A DNA stretch of 64,000 bases. It comes from Alentia gelatinosa. Taxonomy: Eukaryota > Annelida > Polychaeta > Phyllodocida > Polynoidae. Positions within the stretch are counted from its first letter, which is position 1; each line of letters starts with the position of its first letter. The notes beneath the pieces are model-generated. The model did no database searches, had not been told where the DNA came from, and saw only the letters and a list, made by a program, of their open reading frames with translations. Below are positions 12,543 to 24,135 of the stretch, piece after piece. The stretch lies in the NCBI GenBank assembly GCA_950022655.1, contig OX465581.1, forward strand, positions 108,111,125-108,175,124. The letters run 5' to 3'. The position numbers and the translations under genes were made by a program.

Positions 12543-13485
12543 GCCCTGTTGAATAAGAAGGGTCTCACTCGCATTTGACTCGCTTTTGCCCCGATGCGAC
12601 CGTTTGCATTGTATCACTTTATCATCACTCGCTTATGTTAGCCTTCTTTTCCAAGTGATAAATAATGCGAGAAAAAGTGTTGAATCAGAATAATTATCGC
12701 TCACTCTGGGGGCGCTTTTCTCACTCGGTAGGCTGCTCCAAAAGCGATAGGTTAGACCCTATCGCTTTGGTCAATACAGTGATCTAAATTCTTGTTTTTT
12801 GTCCACTAAATCTCATACAATTTCAATTATATTTTCAGCGAAGAATTTTATACATATGAGAAATATATCTACCAAATCTCATCCTTTACTAACAATTAAC
12901 TGGGGTGTGAGGTACATTTTACTGCTCGAACTTGGAAATGGTCACTGCACCTCTAGGCTTCCTTCTGACAAGTACACACTGCTTCGCTTGATGGCTTGAG
13001 AATCCATGTAAGGCATTCTTCCATGTACAATTTTACATTAAATAATCTATAGAAACAAGGTACATACATATTCAGATATGATCTGAGCACTGACACTAAC
13101 TCCCAACGTTTTGGTGGCAGTTAATTTTGGAAAGGACTCAATGCAGTCCAATGCAGTCCATTAAATGCGGCCGTGTGTATGAACCGGGAGTTTGAGTGAC
13201 CTTTGACCTTGCTTTGATCTAAATCGTGAGAACCTACACTCTCCAAGCATACCTTAAGCACCCCAGTAAGGCTAAGGGCAATAAAGGATCCGATGGAGAG
13301 TGAGCCTGCTGGTTCCCGGCGTGAAGCGAGTGAAAAAGCGAGTGATAAGTCGAGCGATCAGAGGGTACCAAAAGCGATATGTCTTATCCAACGCAGACGG
13401 ACAATTATGGCAATAATTATCGCGCTTTCGCTCATAGGATCGCTCGCTTTTAGACCAAAGCGATAATTTTCTTATTCAACAGGGC
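12543..13485. mobile_element. 943-bp TIR element with GCGAT/GCGAGT subterminal repeats
   Basis: The element is bounded by a perfect 17-bp terminal inverted repeat, GCCCTGTTGAATAAGAA at 12543-12559 and its complement at 13469-13485. Both subterminal zones carry many copies of CACTCGC, AAAAGCGAT and CGCTCGC in both orientations, as in non-autonomous DNA transposons whose transposase binds repeated short sites. No transposase frame is present. The superfamily is not assigned, because the flanking direct repeats (36 bp) are far longer than normal target duplications. Confidence 0.75.
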
Positions 13486-13486
13486 C

Positions 13487-13522
13487 GGGGGAGTCCCGGT
13501 TACGTAACTCAACATATATAGG
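13487..13522 (+). repeat. 36-bp direct repeat, right copy
   Basis: Identical to 12503-12538 and separated by one base from the right terminal inverted repeat of the 943-bp element. Confidence 0.95.
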
Positions 13523-14918
13523 CTCGGTTCGCAGTGGGTCGGTGGGCATTCTTGTATGTTCTCTCTGAGAAGAGTGAATCCTTGGAACCTCACATTGCTG
13601 GGTTCTTCGAATCCTCTCGGTGGTAAGGTGAGTCCAGTACACTGGTATCTGGATTAGTCTCCCCGGCTTTACTTGGCACGCCTGTGCCAAGGTATTCTAC
13701 TTTGGAAGTAATCTAACCGGGATCACTTTGGGAAGTTATTGATAAACATCCATTGTATATGAAACCTATGGAGTCTGGTTTTGTGTGATTAGGTTTGTCC
13801 ATACACTCCGAAAATACTGAACTGACCTATGTAATAGTATAGGGTGGCATATCTCTGGGAAGGGTGTTATACAATCTTTCTGGGGATAGGCTCCTCCACA
13901 CGGTCACAGCTGGCGACCGTTACAAAGCCATGTGTAAGTGGACCACCCCATGTAAATGGACACCTGTGTTAACAGACAGTTATTTTGGTACAAAAAGACT
14001 TTTAACCTCATGTAAGCAGTCACTTCAGAGGAACGCCTTATCAAATATGCAGGGGTGGTGTGGGGACAGTACTCCAGGGTCCTGCTTTTCTTTATTAGTC
14101 ATGATAATAAAAAAGTGCTTGGGAGACTAAAAGAGTGATCACGACTGCAAAGTGTTCCTCAGACCCAGTCACTGTTGGGCTGTTATTATCACTGTTGGAT
14201 CAAGATCCATTCAAACACAAAAACATGTCTCACATGTATATTGATCAACTGAAAAATATGAAATTTGGAAATTAGATATAACAGACATGGATAATTAATC
14301 GCAGTAAATACTATTTTATTTGAGACAGTGGAAGTGTATAAAATAAAATATTCCAATCAGAAGTATGAGCCTATCACACCAACTTAGGGTCAAGTGCTGC
14401 AGTATGATGTAAACAAGGCAGTCAAGCACAGCAGAGTTAGCAGTTGTCACTGGCTTTGGTGAAACAATTCTTATGAATAAAATAATCATTGGAAAATTAT
14501 GTAATTTGAGATAAAGGTATGACATCTATTTGGAATCCTCCATTGCAAATATCTTTTAATTTTAAAAGTTTTAGTATGAATATCATACATGAACGACATC
14601 CCTGACCCTGTCACTGTTTTGGAGACCATTTGGATGAAATGGTCACCAAATGGTCATGACTTTTGAACACGAGACAGTGACCAAGACCTTCTACCCCTGA
14701 AAATGGTCGCTATTATTATGACCATTTGTCTTTGGAACCCTATACTCTCAAAATGGTCACTAACTGGTGACTATCACAAATTGTCACGACTGAAAAACAG
14801 GCCTCAGACAATCTTGATTCTTAGTGTATCATGTGTATTGCCTGGTGTCTGATCGTCTAGACACCAGTCTACTGGCTTGCGTAGTAGTACTGTAGTTGTC
14901 AGGTGTGGTTATAACAAT
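13523..14918. other. Intergenic, no gene seen
   Basis: No supported gene. Between about 14600 and 14790 the words ATGGTCAC, TGGTCA and their complements recur, giving a short-word repetitive stretch without a clear period. Confidence 0.5.
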
Positions 14919-15057
14919 TTATCTCACCCCCTGATATTTTTTCCCTATAGACTTAACATTAGGAATTTGTATCCAATGCCTGTTGAATATTAGAAAAAAT
15001 ACTCAATGGATGATTTTGTTGGGTTAGTTCAGTCGTCAATGTGAAGGTGAGATGAAT
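14919..15057. repeat. Small TIR element, CTCACCCC family
   Basis: It opens ttatctcacccc and, after 'ctatagacttaaca', closes 'aggtgagatga', the inverted form. A relative is at 25860-26005 and a partial one near 51130-51165. It is also related in its CTATRGACTTAACA core to the TTATCCTACCCC family at 19.4, 31.2 and 34.5 kb. Confidence 0.55.
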
Positions 15058-15152
15058 TCAGAAACCTATTCAAATTTAGGGTTAGAGCTCGATCTCATCT
15101 CATTTGAATTGCTATACAAGATGAACCTTGATAGAAATCATGAGAGGTGCCT

Positions 15153-15195
15153 GTACCCACAGCTGGACCTGGCCAGACCCGGCCCTCATGTCTCC
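15153..15195 (+). repeat. 43-bp inverted repeat, left arm
   Basis: Starts gtacccacagctggacctgg and is the exact reverse complement of 16793-16835. Confidence 0.95.
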
Positions 15196-15676
15196 GACTT
15201 GCCATAAATCTGCAAATTCTCCAAGCTATTCCACTGATTCCCTGATCCTAGCCTGTGAACGACCACAAGGCACACACATGGCACATTTAAAAAAAAAAAT
15301 TATTAAGCGTGTGATCCACCAAATCACGGACTTATATCTCTGGATAGGAAACGCGGGCGGCGGCCGTGTTTGTTCAACGATCTGTTCGACTCGGCTACGC
15401 TTGAGTGCGTTTTGCGGATAGAGCGCTAATTTCCGTATAATCCACCAGGAAACATTGACGAAAGTTCCATTTTAAGCCACCAGGGCCTAAAGTGGCGCTG
15501 CTGATATTTTTTTTGTTTTTTTTAATTGACCAGGATCTTTCTTTATTTCACTTGTAATACATACATTCATTCTTTCCTGACTGTATAATCATGAGTGTTT
15601 GACTGGATGTTTATTTGCAGTCCTTTTTTTCAGTAGACTTGACAGTAAAAGGGATTAATAAGACCTAATCTATGGT

Positions 15677-16255
15677 CTTAGAATAGTTGGGGCAGGCAAA
15701 TTTCCCTGATTTTCAGGCAGTCAGTCTTGGGAAACAATTATTTTCAATTCATTCCCATGCCCCTAGGCCTTAATAAAGTATTTGTCAGTCGATTCCAGGT
15801 ATGAACCTACGTGGGACAATTGGAATTAGGGTTCTAAGTGCAATAGTTTTTTTTAAAGTTACGGCACATTTTGTGTCAGTTTGGGTTGGGTCGGCAGTGA
15901 AAATTCCCTGATTTTCAAGGGAAAAATCCGGAAAATTCAGATTCTGAAATTGTTCCCATGCCCCTAGGCCTTAATAAAGTATTTGTCAGTCGATTCCAGA
16001 TATATAGCTACATGGGACAGTAGGAATTAGGGTTCTAAGTGCAATAGATTTTTTTAAAGTTACGGCACATTTTGTCTTAGAATAGTTGGGGCCGGCACAC
16101 AAATTTCCCTGATTTTCAGGTGGTCAGTCTTGGGAAACAATTATTTTCAATTCATTCCCATGCCCCTAGGCCTTAATAAAGTATTTGTCAGTCGATTCCA
16201 GGTATGTACCTTCGTGGGACAATTGGAATTAGGGTTCTAAGTGCACTAGTTTTTT
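15677..16255 (+). repeat. Tandem array, three units of about 200 bp
   Basis: The words cccatgcccctaggcctt and aataaagtatttgtcagtcg recur at about 15754, 15955 and 16158, a period of 201-203 bp. Each unit also contains aaatttccctgattttcag and ggaattagggttctaagtgc. The units differ by scattered substitutions, so the array is not recent. Confidence 0.9.
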
Positions 16256-16792
16256 TCTAGTTTGTGGACAAATGTAAACAATTTATATGAACGTTCTGAT
16301 TATGCTGATGCCACCAGCAGCGACTGGGGCGATCCTGGTGGGAAAATGTGGAACTAACGCGAATGGATGCTAGCGCCGTCTAGCGGCCGTTATCCGAACC
16401 CTAACAATGCCGAGGCATAGATAAATACGCCAGAGGCCGGTTGTTTCTAATCCAGGTGTCCCAAGTCCGTGACCAAATCGACACTCAGAAACGCCCAGAG
16501 GCAGCCAGCTGTCTGGTTTTTACCCTCCAGCTGACGATCCTCGGCTAGGCTAGCCAGCTGTCCATCCAAAATTATCTAAATTCTCCTTGCTGAGCCACCA
16601 AAACCGCTGTTTCTAGCCATGCTAGCCATGCTGACGTCCACATGCTGTACACACGGTGCTCGGTGGGAGTCTAGCAAGTGAGTCCATCAAGTGCCGTGGC
16701 CGGCCAGCAGAACAGAACAGTGGCATTTAGGGCCGGCTGGGGCCAGCCGCTGACCAACAGACGAGCAGACGGCTGCAGCCGACGGGGTGCTG

Positions 16793-16835
16793 GGAGACAT
16801 GAGGGCCGGGTCTGGCCAGGTCCAGCTGTGGGTAC
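16793..16835 (-). repeat. 43-bp inverted repeat, right arm
   Basis: Exact reverse complement of 15153-15195. It lies in a GC-rich pocket (16440-16980) that also contains repeated GCTAGCCA and CCAGCTG words. A second inverted match, ttggtggatcacatgctt at 16961-16978, pairs with 15305-15322. Confidence 0.95.
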
Positions 16836-17109
16836 CTTATTTGCTGATCCACCAAGCCAATTATCTCAGCCGATGAGCGATTTGGGCCGGCTAGTATGGC
16901 CGACGTCGACAATTCCTCCACAATTCCTCCACAAATCCATTGTCCGGCCCTAGCTAAGGCTTGGTGGATCACATGCTTTAGGGTTCTTGACTAATTGACT
17001 GGAATTATAGACCTTCGTTCATTTGCTTCACCTCCAAGTGAATATCAACCGACTTAGAGAGAAGGAATATTAACAGTAGTATAATGGACTCTCTCAGTGG
17101 TATAATGGA

Positions 17110-17423
17110 CTCTTTTCATTTGCCAGTCCTCTGCTAGAAAGAAGGAGAAAAAGCTTATGCTCAGTTATACTAGACGGGAGGCGCTTGATAGTGGGGTGCT
17201 TGTCTTAGATGGGGCCGACTTAGTTAATAGGGAAGGAATTAGAGCCACTAGAAATACTTGCAAGGCATTGTTTGTACTTCCGCGCCCCAAGACGTTTCTG
17301 AAGAAGGCACCATTTTACAGGGCACATGTGCTCTGGAATGGGATTCCTGAATCAGTTAGGTGGACCCAATCTAAAGCATCGTTCAAAAAGGAATTAAAAG
17401 GCCTTATTGTAATAGTAGGGTAG
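17110..17423 (+). pseudogene. LINE reverse transcriptase, C-terminal fragment
   Basis: The frame reads KKEKKLMLSYTRREAL and later FLKKAPFYRAHVLWNGIPES then SFKKELKGL. The motif 'aromatic-R-x-x-x-x-WN-x-x-P-x-x', followed by a short basic helix, is the common C-terminus of jockey/CR1/RTE-like non-LTR polyproteins. The palm domain with YADD is absent here, so it is a 3' remnant. Flanking sequence to 17860 shows nothing further. Confidence 0.7.
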
Positions 17424-17861
17424 TAATTAATATAATAATAGGGCAATATGCTCTCTGCCTTCTTGCAGACCCTGTCCGGTAATATTACACTATGACCTAA
17501 AAGCAATATGGTACTAACAGTAAGAGGAATCCCAGACTGGACTCTCTTCATTTGCCAATATTTCTTGCCGTGTTTATCTTGGTTTTCGTTTGTAAATTGT
17601 AAGCATCCCGATATGTAAATTGCAAACATAGAATGTATTTATGTATGTTATGACCTGTACATAGTGGGTAAAGTGTTATTTTTAAGATGGATTCTCTATA
17701 TAGTATAATTGTACACGGGATAATGATATTAGAAGTGCAAACCCTAATGAAGTGAAAAGAGACCGTGTATTAGGAAGCTGGAAGACCGCGACATATGTAT
17801 GCGAACCATCCTGAATTATAATGATAATACTACATGTATATATAGTGAATTTATCTACTAC

Positions 17862-18240
17862 GACGGGCTACGACGGTCTACGATTAAGTCCCCGATAGCG
17901 CACGCGGCGCTATCGGGGACTTAATCGTTGCCCATCGTCGTAGGTGGGAGGCATTATTGCGGCGACAACCCGCCGCGCTCTGCGATTAACCTTCTGACGG
18001 GCTATGACGGGCTACGACGGGCTACGAAATTCAAACATGTTTGAATTTCGTAGACCCTCTACGATTAACGTTTTTTTTGTTGTAGCGCGTCGTAGCCCGT
18101 CGGCGCGCAGCGAGTTCGTCGGCGACAAAACCTGACTAATTGAGGAGTTTGTCGGCGACACCTCCATGATTTTTTTCAGTTTGTCGCCGACACGGCCAAA
18201 GGGTTAATCGTAGACTTAATCGTAGTAGGTGGGAGGGACC
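17862..18240. mobile_element. Foldback/TIR element with CTACTACGA ends and perfect hairpins
   Basis: It starts ctactacgacgggctacgac and ends atcgtagtaggtgggagg. Inside are a perfect 20-bp stem with 7-nt loop (17881-17900 and 17908-17927) and a perfect 32-bp palindrome (18022-18053). A copy of the end motif TCGTAGGTGGGAGG also lies internally at about 17936, suggesting nesting of two elements. No coding frame is present. Confidence 0.6.
18022..18053. repeat. Perfect 32-bp palindrome
   Basis: CTACGAAATTCAAACA is followed directly by its reverse complement, with no loop. Confidence 0.97.
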
Positions 18241-18289
18241 CCTAAGTTACTGGCAGATAGAAATTATACTAATGAAGATCCTGAGATTA

Positions 18290-19030
18290 TAAACGATAAT
18301 TAGGTAGAAGAAACAAAAGAAATTTACCCAAAAGAGAAATGGGAGTTGGTGAAGTTTATGATAAAATATTTTACTATCAATCAAATTGATCCACACTGGG
18401 CTTAAATCGTGTACTACCAGTGGTTTTAAAACGGAATGGTTTGGCCCTCAAAGGGGCACCAGACAGGGCAGTTGTATCTCCCCATATCTTTTCATACTAA
18501 TTTTAGAAATTATAGCAATAGCCATTAGGCAAAATCAGGAAGTCAAAGGCATTACTGTAAACAAACAAAACGGTGATCAAAACCTTTATGTTCGCTGATG
18601 ACATCACTTTTCTTAAAGAAAGACCCCCAAGCAGTACATTTTCTTTTAGACATCATACACAGGTTTAAAAGATATGCTGGGGTCCAAATGAATTATGAGA
18701 AGTCCTGTCTGATGCCCCTTGGAACCATTTCAGGGATAACTGAATTTGATTCATATTGCATGTGCCGATTATATAAATGTTCTCGGAGTATCATCACAAG
18801 AGGCAGATCACTTTGACTAGGAAAAGCATTTTAAGCCTAAGCTGCAATACTGTAAATCTCTATGTCAAGACTGGAACAATAGAAATGTCTCATTGAAAGG
18901 CAAAATATTCAGTTATCCTCAATAGTTCAATTATTCCGATCGTTGTCTACATAACATTGGTAATTTACACCAATATATATAAGAATTTTGGAAAGTCATC
19001 GCTGAATTCATTTGGAATAGTTAAGTAATA
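18290..19030 (+). pseudogene. Decayed LINE reverse transcriptase (L1/Tx1-like)
   Basis: Fragments in shifting frames preserve the reverse transcriptase order: GPQRGTRQGSCISPYLF (motif B region), then after a frameshift the codons for ADD (gctgatgac at 18595) followed by ITFL, then MNYEKSCLMPLG, and finally degraded WNNRNVSLKGKIF and AEFIWNS. The last two match the L1-type thumb region (W-x-x-R-x-LSL-x-GKI and F-x-FIW). Several stops and frameshifts make it non-functional. It is a different clade from the fragment at 17.1 kb. Confidence 0.75.
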
Positions 19031-19419
19031 TTTCTAATTTTTAGGATTGAGAAGCGCATTGTTGTTGCTTGTCCTGTATAAAAATGTTCTAAATTGCGCA
19101 GTCGTACCCGGACTCAGCGCCTCGCCCTAGACACTGTAGAACAGTAAAGCAAACTTGAAAAATGATGAATGGAAATACCTTTATATCCCTAGGAAAATGT
19201 AAACAATGGGCAAAGCAAAAGTCAAGGTAACTCAGGTGGTTATCCTCATGGCCAAAATCCCAGAGTTTGTTATGTTAATGCTTGGGGAACTCTTTTTTTT
19301 TTTTATTATTGTCCACCTGGCCATGTCGTTAGTCTTTAATTATCTGTATCATATGTGTACACAGCCGACATGTATTGACAGGTCTGAGAATCACATCTAA
19401 TGTGACCCATCTTCAATTT

Positions 19420-19710
19420 CTTTATATTATATATTATCCTATCCCGCATATAAATCTCCATAGACTTAACATAGTGTCACTGTATGCCACGGATATGCCC
19501 TAAAATATGTTTATGCCACAGGTGACATATGAAGTCCAAAACATGTGATGAGGTAGGATGAATCTAAACATCACTTAATTTCATAAAATGTTTTTTGTTG
19601 TCTTTTGGTACATATATCGTTCAGCTCCGCTTCGTGGTATCATTTCGCAAAGACAACTAATGTCACATAAACAACCATATATGAAATTTCGAAACGTTTC
19701 TTGATACTAT
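19420..19710. repeat. TTATCCTACCCC-family element
   Basis: It contains ttatcctatcccgcatataa and aatctccatagacttaaca, then an inverted 'gaggtaggatgaa', then cagctccgcttcgtggtatc and catatatgaaatttcg. The same blocks occur in reverse orientation at 31040-31320, so both are copies of one dispersed element. Confidence 0.75.
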
Positions 19711-21889
19711 ATTAATTACATAACAAGAAGATAAGGTTCTCTCGGTGTTTTGTTCATAATCCGTCAGCTACAAATCAATTGTCAAGGAAATACTCCCACT
19801 TTAAGTTCACAGGTAACGGAGGAAAGATAATATTTAAAACCTTTTATACACTAATCAGAATAACGATCTACATTGATTGGACAACCATATAGAATGAAAC
19901 AACAACAACAACGACAACAAAACCATTAAAATTGTCGGAATTTCTTTTGGCAAGCAGATTTTGTCTTTTCATTACAAAACAGGCGTTTTCTCAGACGATT
20001 GGTTAATTACAGAATTGTTACAGTTAGGGTTAGGGTTATATTAAGATTTCATCAGGATAGCGAATGTGTTCTATTTCCATCTCTTCAGCGAGTTCCATTA
20101 CAATTATAAAGAGTAGGAAATCTCCACTAACAAACGGATAGTGATGTTTTGCTTTTGGTGCTTCTAAGAGCTTATAGCGATTATTTCGATACACTAGATG
20201 ACGAGTTCAACAGTTTGAATTCTGAAGTGGAGACAAAATGTGAACGATTATACTGGAAAATAAGGCTGGAGAAGCACCGTGGGAGAGGTGGAAGGGGTCG
20301 GAAATATTGGGACCTCGCTCAATAATCGAAGAGACAAGATTAACCAAGTACCTCTTGTATTAATGGTACTTCACCACTACACATATGTGAAATGTCAAAC
20401 GGTCAGTTGTTATGCATTAATCATTGAACTATCGCCGCGCCCGTATCAAAGACCTCTCAGTATCCTGACAACAGGAGTCGGACCAATCGGTACACGCATA
20501 CGCCACAACTGTAATAGTCATGCAAAATTGATGAGAGTCGGTTGAAAGTCTCCCAAGGGCAAGCCTTATGACTCTCTATAAGGGATCACCGCACTGAGCA
20601 TAGAGGATATACCCCAGGGATGATATCTCTGCAATTCACAATGGAAGACATACGTGAGAAAGGGGCGAGCGGGTAGGTTTAATGAAATAGAAATTTTGAC
20701 AGAAATTTACATTTCTCTTTATTGAAGAACATATTTCGAGACAGACAAATCTGGAGAGCCAGATCTGATATTCATAATGTGGATATGATAAACATGTACA
20801 TACAAAAATATGAGATTGTAAAGCAAAAGAGATTGATTCCGGATTTGTATAGAGAAATCCAAATTCGAGATGGTAACAAAATCATAATCTTTTCATGAAT
20901 CAGATAGTCATTGACATGGGCTACGATTGGGTAGTCCAATCATCCATTGCTAGCATGAACGTGAACACAAAGTTTCAGATTATTATTTTTAAAGATAAAT
21001 GACTAGCATCAACAGTTCCTCTATAAAACACAGCTAGCATCAATTCGTTAAAATATATAGTTCTACCATGATAGATGATTCGGACCCACACCACAAGAGG
21101 ACAAGGAATATAAATACCCGACATACTCGCCGGATCTGATCTTTATTCACTTTCTCAATATTTCGCTACTTCAAACATAATGACAGATGTTAATCCAGTT
21201 GAATATTTATAAATCTGAAATAAATCATCCTAAATCAGGGGAAAACAAATTAACAATTTTGTAACCCATGATGATTAGAGTATATACGGTGTTTGATTTG
21301 ATTCTAGTGAACAGGTTCCTATTTTCCATCATTAGACTGATTTGGACTTGGTAAACCCATCTTACTTTTGTACACAAAGGAAACGCAGTGATTTGCAGAA
21401 TTGCAGGTATAGGAAGTAGAGTGTGCACATGAGCACTTACAGGTCAATAAAAGAACCAAATAGGGCTTCTCGTGATATAAGTCAATGCAGCAGGATATTA
21501 ATAACACAGGAATCGGAGGTAGGATATGGGATCAATAAACATGCAAAACCTACTCAGAATTTCTGACGCTGAATGACGAAGGCAAGAAACGAGACAAATC
21601 AAAATCGTATTCACATCAAATTTTAATAGTCGGCATGGAGTCAATCAAATCATATCACAAAATTAAAGGATTTTGGTTGTAACTTCACATCGTGAAAGGA
21701 TGGCATCAGAACATGCTATTTCCTAAAATGTACGGCATGCCTATTTTTGACACATGCTTAAAGGCATCCATAAATGTGTCGGCACTAAGCAGGTGGGGCG
21801 GCCTCTATTTATCCAACAAGGTGTCCAATGTACGTTATGATGTCCAGCTATTGGCCAACGGAAGTGTGGCCACTATTTCTGCTCCATAA
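19711..21889. other. Intergenic, no gene seen
   Basis: AT-rich, no recognisable coding, RNA or repeat content beyond short low-complexity runs such as (CAA)n near 19900. Confidence 0.5.
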
Positions 21890-21893
21890 CCGG

Positions 21894-21990
21894 AAATTGA
21901 TTGGCGAAGCGCGGAGTGAGGCCTCGGTTCAGTGACGGCAGCCATGTTGACGTTAACGAGTGACGTCATAACGTTTAATTGCGTATTGGC
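21894..21990 (+). promoter_or_regulatory. Candidate promoter: CRE, YY1-like and inverted CCAAT motifs
   Basis: In under 100 bp there is a perfect CRE (TGACGTCA, 21961-21968), a YY1-like GCCATGTTG (21941-21949), and two inverted CCAAT boxes (ATTGG at about 21898 and 21984), in a locally CpG-rich pocket within AT-rich sequence. It lies about 1.5 kb upstream of the first recognised exon of the LRRC74-like gene and would suit its promoter. This is inferred from motifs and position. Confidence 0.35.
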
Positions 21991-23482
21991 GGAGTGTGGA
22001 TTGAGAATATATTAGGGATGGCTTTGAAGCCAATGATTTACTTAAAATCCTTTTTACGATGCATTTTCCAGTGGGTACCAGAAGATGTATCATACATGTA
22101 TTATGGTATGTAACTATTGTTAAAGAATCAAAGTTATGTTTTCATCTGAATCAACGTTCTGCTAACCACAACTCTGTCGACTAGAATCACGAACTCTAGG
22201 TATGCCTACAAAGCGATCTTGAGCTATCATTTCCCCATTGGACTAATGTATAATGAAACCCTGGGGTATTATGAGTCAGCGATAAGTTTATTGGATTCTC
22301 TGTTAATAAGGTTTCATACACCTATACATCCATACATGTACATACATATCGAAATAAACCACCTAAAAATAGAAATGCGTGGTTTTTTTTAAATAAAATT
22401 AATCATCAGCGGTGGTTTACCAGAACATATTCACTGAGATGTACCATACTGCAGAAGACATAAATACGTACGATAGGGAAAGTAACGTTTCCTGGTAAAC
22501 TGATGACTTCTATAGACGTGCGATGATTACAAAATATGGTTGTCATACATTATATACATATATATGCAAAGCAAATATATAAGGACAATACTGAACAAAG
22601 CCATATTTTGAGCACAGCATATGGTCCTTGACTTCTGCAAGCAATATCTACAGTAACACGCCATACTTGATGGATTTAAAGTTGCATATTTAGAGACGTG
22701 GGTGCATTATATATCTATATTGCGATTAATATACACTTCATAAAATTGGCCTCCTGGAGAGACGGGGCTTACCTCTCAAATCAATCAGAATTCCCACAGT
22801 CTCTGATGCTTTGTTATGTTAAGAACTATAAATATCCTTTTGAACCTTATTAAATCCCCAATATAAGATATAACTGAAGTTTACCTTTTTGGTTATTGCG
22901 TGTATCTCACAAGTGCTGTTTGATCCTGCATAATCTAAAATATGATTGATTCATCTAGAATCTGAATCTTTCTCTCGTGTATACATAAATATCATATATC
23001 TTTAATGAATCATGAAGAAAAACCAAGATGTTAGGGGTGATCAGCACCAGAGAGTTAAATGCAAATGACCTAAGCACATTGGTGGCACATGTATATGATC
23101 AATAACGTTCCAACGTTTGATGGTTCTCCGCATTAATCCCATGTTTGAGCGGAAGATGCCCAGTTCAGGCCTTGATGTGAGTATGAACAAGCACTACGCA
23201 GCATGCCTGTGAGTGCAGGGAGCCAGGGCTGTGTTCTTATGTGCATACTGCGCATTTGCATGTGTGATTGAGGGTGAACTCAGGTGAGTACCTCGGCAAT
23301 ACTTTAAAGGCATTCACTTCTGTGAGGAGCTCATAACCGTGGTCAATAGTAACGAATCACGGTACAACCGTTTGTTTTACTCATTCAAGGCTACCCCTGC
23401 TGGATACGCTGCACAGCCGACTGGACAGAAGGTCAACGAATGGGCCATCAGTGTCGCCTCATGGGCCCGAATGTAATCTTAG

Positions 23483-23766
23483 CTTAAGATCGAAAATCTT
23501 GCCTGAAATTATCATCACTCAGGACAATGCACCGAGAAACGAAGTGTCTTTCGGAGATTCCCTTCGGCGGTATGCAGTCACGAACCATGTTGCGTTGAGG
23601 AGTGGTAGCTCGAATGATAAAGCAAGCCAGGAGCACATAGCATCAACTGATCTTTCAATGACGGAGGTAGGTGATGAATCAACAGAAGCCGAGGGAGATC
23701 CCATGTACTGGGCAGAAGGCACGAACCGGGACACACGCAGTGCCGCCGAGTATGACACCTTCTCAG
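23483..23766 (+). CDS. LRRC74-like protein, N-terminal exon (5' end uncertain)
   Basis: The open frame runs to TCA G|GTAGGT, a phase 1 donor. The peptide is polar and acidic (STEAEGDPMYWAEGT, EYDTFS), as in the acidic leader of LRRC74A before the first LRR. I place the start after the acceptor-like atgtaatcttag, but the frame is open upstream to about 23340. In-frame ATGs occur only late (23658 onward), so the start codon could be there or in an unseen upstream exon. The join to the next exon is supported by phase and by the continuing Asp-rich sequence. Confidence 0.55.
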
Positions 23767-23812
23767 GTAGGTTGAGATATGCTCACACCAGGATAATCAC
23801 ATAGTGTCTTCC

Positions 23813-24000
23813 TTTTTACTATATACCCATGCCGTATATACTGTAAATACGCACCGTTTTGGCATATGACGTAAAAATACTGTACGGACCACTGGTCCGT
23901 ATACTAAAATACGGACCACCTAGCCATACACATTTATTAAAGTTTTGGTTGTTAAGAAAAATGAAATTGATTTTTTTTTAAATTTCGGGTATATAGTAAA
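23813..24000. mobile_element. MITE with TTTACTATATACCC ends
   Basis: A 14-bp perfect terminal inverted repeat, TTTACTATATACCC near 23815 and its complement at 23987-24000, encloses a short internal palindrome GGACCACTGGTCC. It begins about 50 bp after the donor of the preceding LRRC74-like exon. Confidence 0.6.
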
Positions 24001-24015
24001 TATATAACGTTCAAC

Positions 24016-24135
24016 CATGCTTGTACAAGTCACAGAACTCGATGCTAATTTACCGTTTGTACGGAACTCTGCGTAAACGCCTCGGTCCGTACAAACGGTA
24101 AATTAGCATCTCGTTCTGGGACTTGCACAGCATGG
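24016..24135. repeat. Long imperfect hairpin
   Basis: Arms of about 50 bp (24016-24065 and 24085-24135). The inner 25 bp, around gctaatttaccgtttgtacg, pair perfectly and the outer parts pair with a few mismatches; the loop is about 20 bp. It abuts the preceding MITE and may belong to the same composite insertion. Confidence 0.85.

Noticed and set aside
20020..20040. gttagggttagggttata resembling telomere repeat
   Set aside because: Only two TTAGGG units; chance.
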